Shown here: piece by piece, positions 5,226 to 6,465 of the stretch
Layout of the letters: each line of letters begins with the position of its first letter
Position numbering within the stretch: position 1 is the stretch's first letter
Translations under genes and position numbers: made by a program
Source of the DNA: Hyphomicrobiales bacterium
GTDB taxonomy: Bacteria > Pseudomonadota > Alphaproteobacteria > Rhizobiales > S144-23
Length of the DNA: 6,465 nt
Assembly (NCBI GenBank): GCA_015494375.1
Contig: WGBL01000394.1
Span: 1-6,465 of the forward strand
Direction of reading: 5' to 3'
Notes under the pieces: model-generated
Seen by the model: the letters and a program-made list of their open reading frames with translations, nothing else
Told to the model about the DNA's origin: nothing
Databases searched by the model: none

Positions 5226-6308
5226 ATGGCCCGCATCACCTTGCGCCAGCTTCTCGATCATGCCGCCGAGAACGACTACGGCGTGCCGGCATTCAACATC
5301 AACAACATGGAACAGGGCCTCGCCATCATGGAGGCGGCGCGCGAATGCGACGCGCCGGTCATCATCCAGGCGAGCCGCGGCGCGCGCTCCTATGCCGGCG
5401 ACCTCATGCTCGCCAAGCTCATCGAAGGGCTCGAGGCGATGTTCCCAGAAATCCCGATCTGCATGCATCAGGACCACGGCAACAACGAAGCGACGTGCCT
5501 TTCCGCCATCCAGCACGGCTTCACCAGTGTCATGATGGACGGCTCGCTCGAGGCCGATGCCAAGACGCCCGCGAGCTACGAATACAACGTCGCCATCACC
5601 AAGCGCGTGAGCGAATTCGCCCATTGGGTGGGCGCCTCGGTCGAGGGTGAGCTCGGCTGCCTGGGCTCGCTCGAGACGGGCGAAGGCGATGCCGAAGACG
5701 GACATGGCTTTGAGGGCAAGCTCGACAAGGAGATGCTGCTCACCGACCCCGACCAGGCGCGTGACTTCGTCGCCGAGACGAAAGTGGATGCGCTCGCGGT
5801 TGCCATCGGCACCTCGCACGGCGCCTACAAGTTCACCCGCCCGCCGACGGGCGACATCCTCGCGATGGACGTGATCGAGGCCATCCACGAGCGCCTGCCC
5901 AACACCCACATTGTCATGCACGGCTCCTCCTCGGTGCCCCAGGAGCTCCAGGACCTCATCAACGAGTTTGGCGGCGAGATGCCCCAGACCTATGGCGTGC
6001 CCGTCGATGAGATCGTGCGCGGCATCAAGTCGGGCGTGCGCAAGGTCAACATCGACACCGATCTGCGCATGGCGGCCACCGGCATGTTCCGCAAGGTGGC
6101 GGCGGAGAACCGCAAGGAGTTTGACCCGCGCAAGTTCCTCAAGCCCGCCATGGAAGCCATGCGCGCCGTCTGCAAGGACCGCTTCGAGCGTTTCGGCACC
6201 GCCGGCAACGCCTCCAAAATCAAGGTCATTCCCATGGCCGAGATGGCCAAACGCTATGCGGCGGGCACGCTCGATCCCCAGTTCGGGCATGCCAAGGCGG
6301 CCGAATAA
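5226..6308 (+). CDS. cbbA: Class II fructose-bisphosphate aldolase, Calvin-cycle subtype
   Basis: Zinc-dependent aldolase joining dihydroxyacetone phosphate with glyceraldehyde-3-phosphate to FBP, and with erythrose-4-phosphate to sedoheptulose-1,7-bisphosphate. The 360-aa protein starts MARITLRQLLDHAAENDYGV, typical of the Calvin-cycle class II subtype. Visible: PAFNINN (21-27); ICMHQDHG (78-85), with D83 the likely catalytic Asp and H84 a zinc ligand; the second class II signature VEGELG (139-144, E142); zinc ligands H198 in GTSHGAYKF and H232 in MHGSSSVP; and NIDTDLR (275-281) with the substrate-binding Asn and Asp. The insert GSLETGEGDAEDGHG (147-161) fits the loop of this subtype. The ATG at 5226 has AGGAG eight bases upstream. 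No key residue is missing. cbbA as fourth gene after cbbFPT fits a cluster continuing to cbbLS. Confidence 0.97.
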   Translation: MARITLRQLLDHAAENDYGVPAFNINNMEQGLAIMEAARECDAPVIIQASRGARSYAGDLMLAKLIEGLEAMFPEIPICMHQDHGNNEATCLSAIQHGFTSVMMDGSLEADAKTPASYEYNVAITKRVSEFAHWVGASVEGELGCLGSLETGEGDAEDGHGFEGKLDKEMLLTDPDQARDFVAETKVDALAVAIGTSHGAYKFTRPPTGDILAMDVIEAIHERLPNTHIVMHGSSSVPQELQDLINEFGGEMPQTYGVPVDEIVRGIKSGVRKVNIDTDLRMAATGMFRKVAAENRKEFDPRKFLKPAMEAMRAVCKDRFERFGTAGNASKIKVIPMAEMAKRYAAGTLDPQFGHAKAAE

Positions 6309-6465
6309 GGGGCCGGAGGTGTGGCGCTGAGCCGATCGCGCGCGTGACGCCGCATCACTCTGGGCGGTTGCTGTTGGCGCAAGAGCGAGCCCCCGAGGGG
6401 AAAGGGGGGAGCCCCCGAGGGGAAAAGGGGGAGTGGAGAGCTGGAGCGTACGAGGCGGTTGCCGC
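6309..6465 (+). other. Non-coding tail after cbbA, running off the right edge
   Basis: No start codon with a ribosome-binding site and sensible protein is visible before the window ends, so the next gene (expected cbbL) begins beyond it. The right half, about 6377-6433, lacks T and holds a G-rich tandem repeat. No intrinsic terminator with a T tract is seen, consistent with transcription continuing. Confidence 0.45.
6387..6431 (+). repeat. 22/23-bp tandem repeat with long G and C runs downstream of cbbA
   Basis: Units 6387-6408 and 6409-6431 are the same except for one extra A in the A-run of the second. Each has the form GAGCCCCCGAGGGG, an A run, then GGGGG. Four G runs (6397-6400, 6404-6409, 6419-6422, 6427-6431) separated by 3, 9 and 4 bases could form a quadruplex on the non-template strand or mRNA, competing with C5:G5 hairpins. 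The lack of a T tract argues against an intrinsic terminator. Confidence 0.75.

Noticed and set aside
5175..6290. 371-aa open frame on the minus strand
   Set aside because: It mirrors cbbA almost exactly; cbbA has all catalytic residues and a ribosome-binding site, so this is a shadow.
6387..6431. Intrinsic terminator after cbbA
   Set aside because: The G/C runs can pair, but there is no T tract after them and the sequence is a tandem direct repeat rather than a single clean hairpin.

Overview
The window is the 5' part of a chromosomal-type Calvin-Benson-Bassham (cbb) gene cluster from a high-GC proteobacterium. The best match is an autotrophic alphaproteobacterium of the Hyphomicrobiales (Xanthobacter/Bradyrhizobium/Sinorhizobium-like). 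This placement rests on gene order, protein character and GC content, not on a database search. A LysR-type regulator gene (cbbR, only its first 31 codons) points left. Four metabolic genes point right in the order cbbF, cbbP, cbbT, cbbA. In relatives with this order, the RuBisCO genes cbbL and cbbS follow cbbA, so they probably lie just past the right edge.

Layout: 1-93 cbbR (minus strand, partial); 94-445 divergent control region and long leader; 446-1564 cbbF, fructose-1,6-bisphosphatase; 1565-1864 spacer; 1865-2740 cbbP, phosphoribulokinase; 2741-3018 spacer; 3019-5043 cbbT, transketolase; 5044-5225 spacer; 5226-6308 cbbA, class II fructose-bisphosphate aldolase; 6309-6465 non-coding tail. 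All four plus-strand genes have a purine-rich ribosome-binding site or a plausible substitute. No tRNA, rRNA, CRISPR array, insertion sequence or phage gene was seen.

How the genes work together: CbbP makes ribulose-1,5-bisphosphate, the RuBisCO substrate. CbbA, CbbF and CbbT rebuild pentose phosphates from triose phosphates: CbbA condenses to FBP (and sedoheptulose-1,7-bisphosphate), CbbF dephosphorylates, and CbbT moves two-carbon units. CbbR would sense the metabolic state and activate the operon from a small, very AT-rich operator at 96-123. That operator carries a TAA-N7-TTA core fitting the CbbR pattern TNA-N7-TNA and overlaps a candidate promoter.

The gene content is ordinary, but two things are not. 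First, CbbF is clearly of the FBPase family yet departs from the usual active site in several places: the Ser-Ser of DPLDGSSN is Phe-Leu, the second Glu of the SEE motif is Lys, and the usual GDxQKxLD stretch is not recognisable behind an Ala/Thr/Asp repeat. Second, the intergenic spacers are long (about 180-350 bp), full of degenerate short repeats, and several are nearly devoid of T on the mRNA-sense strand. I found no convincing hidden gene or new system.
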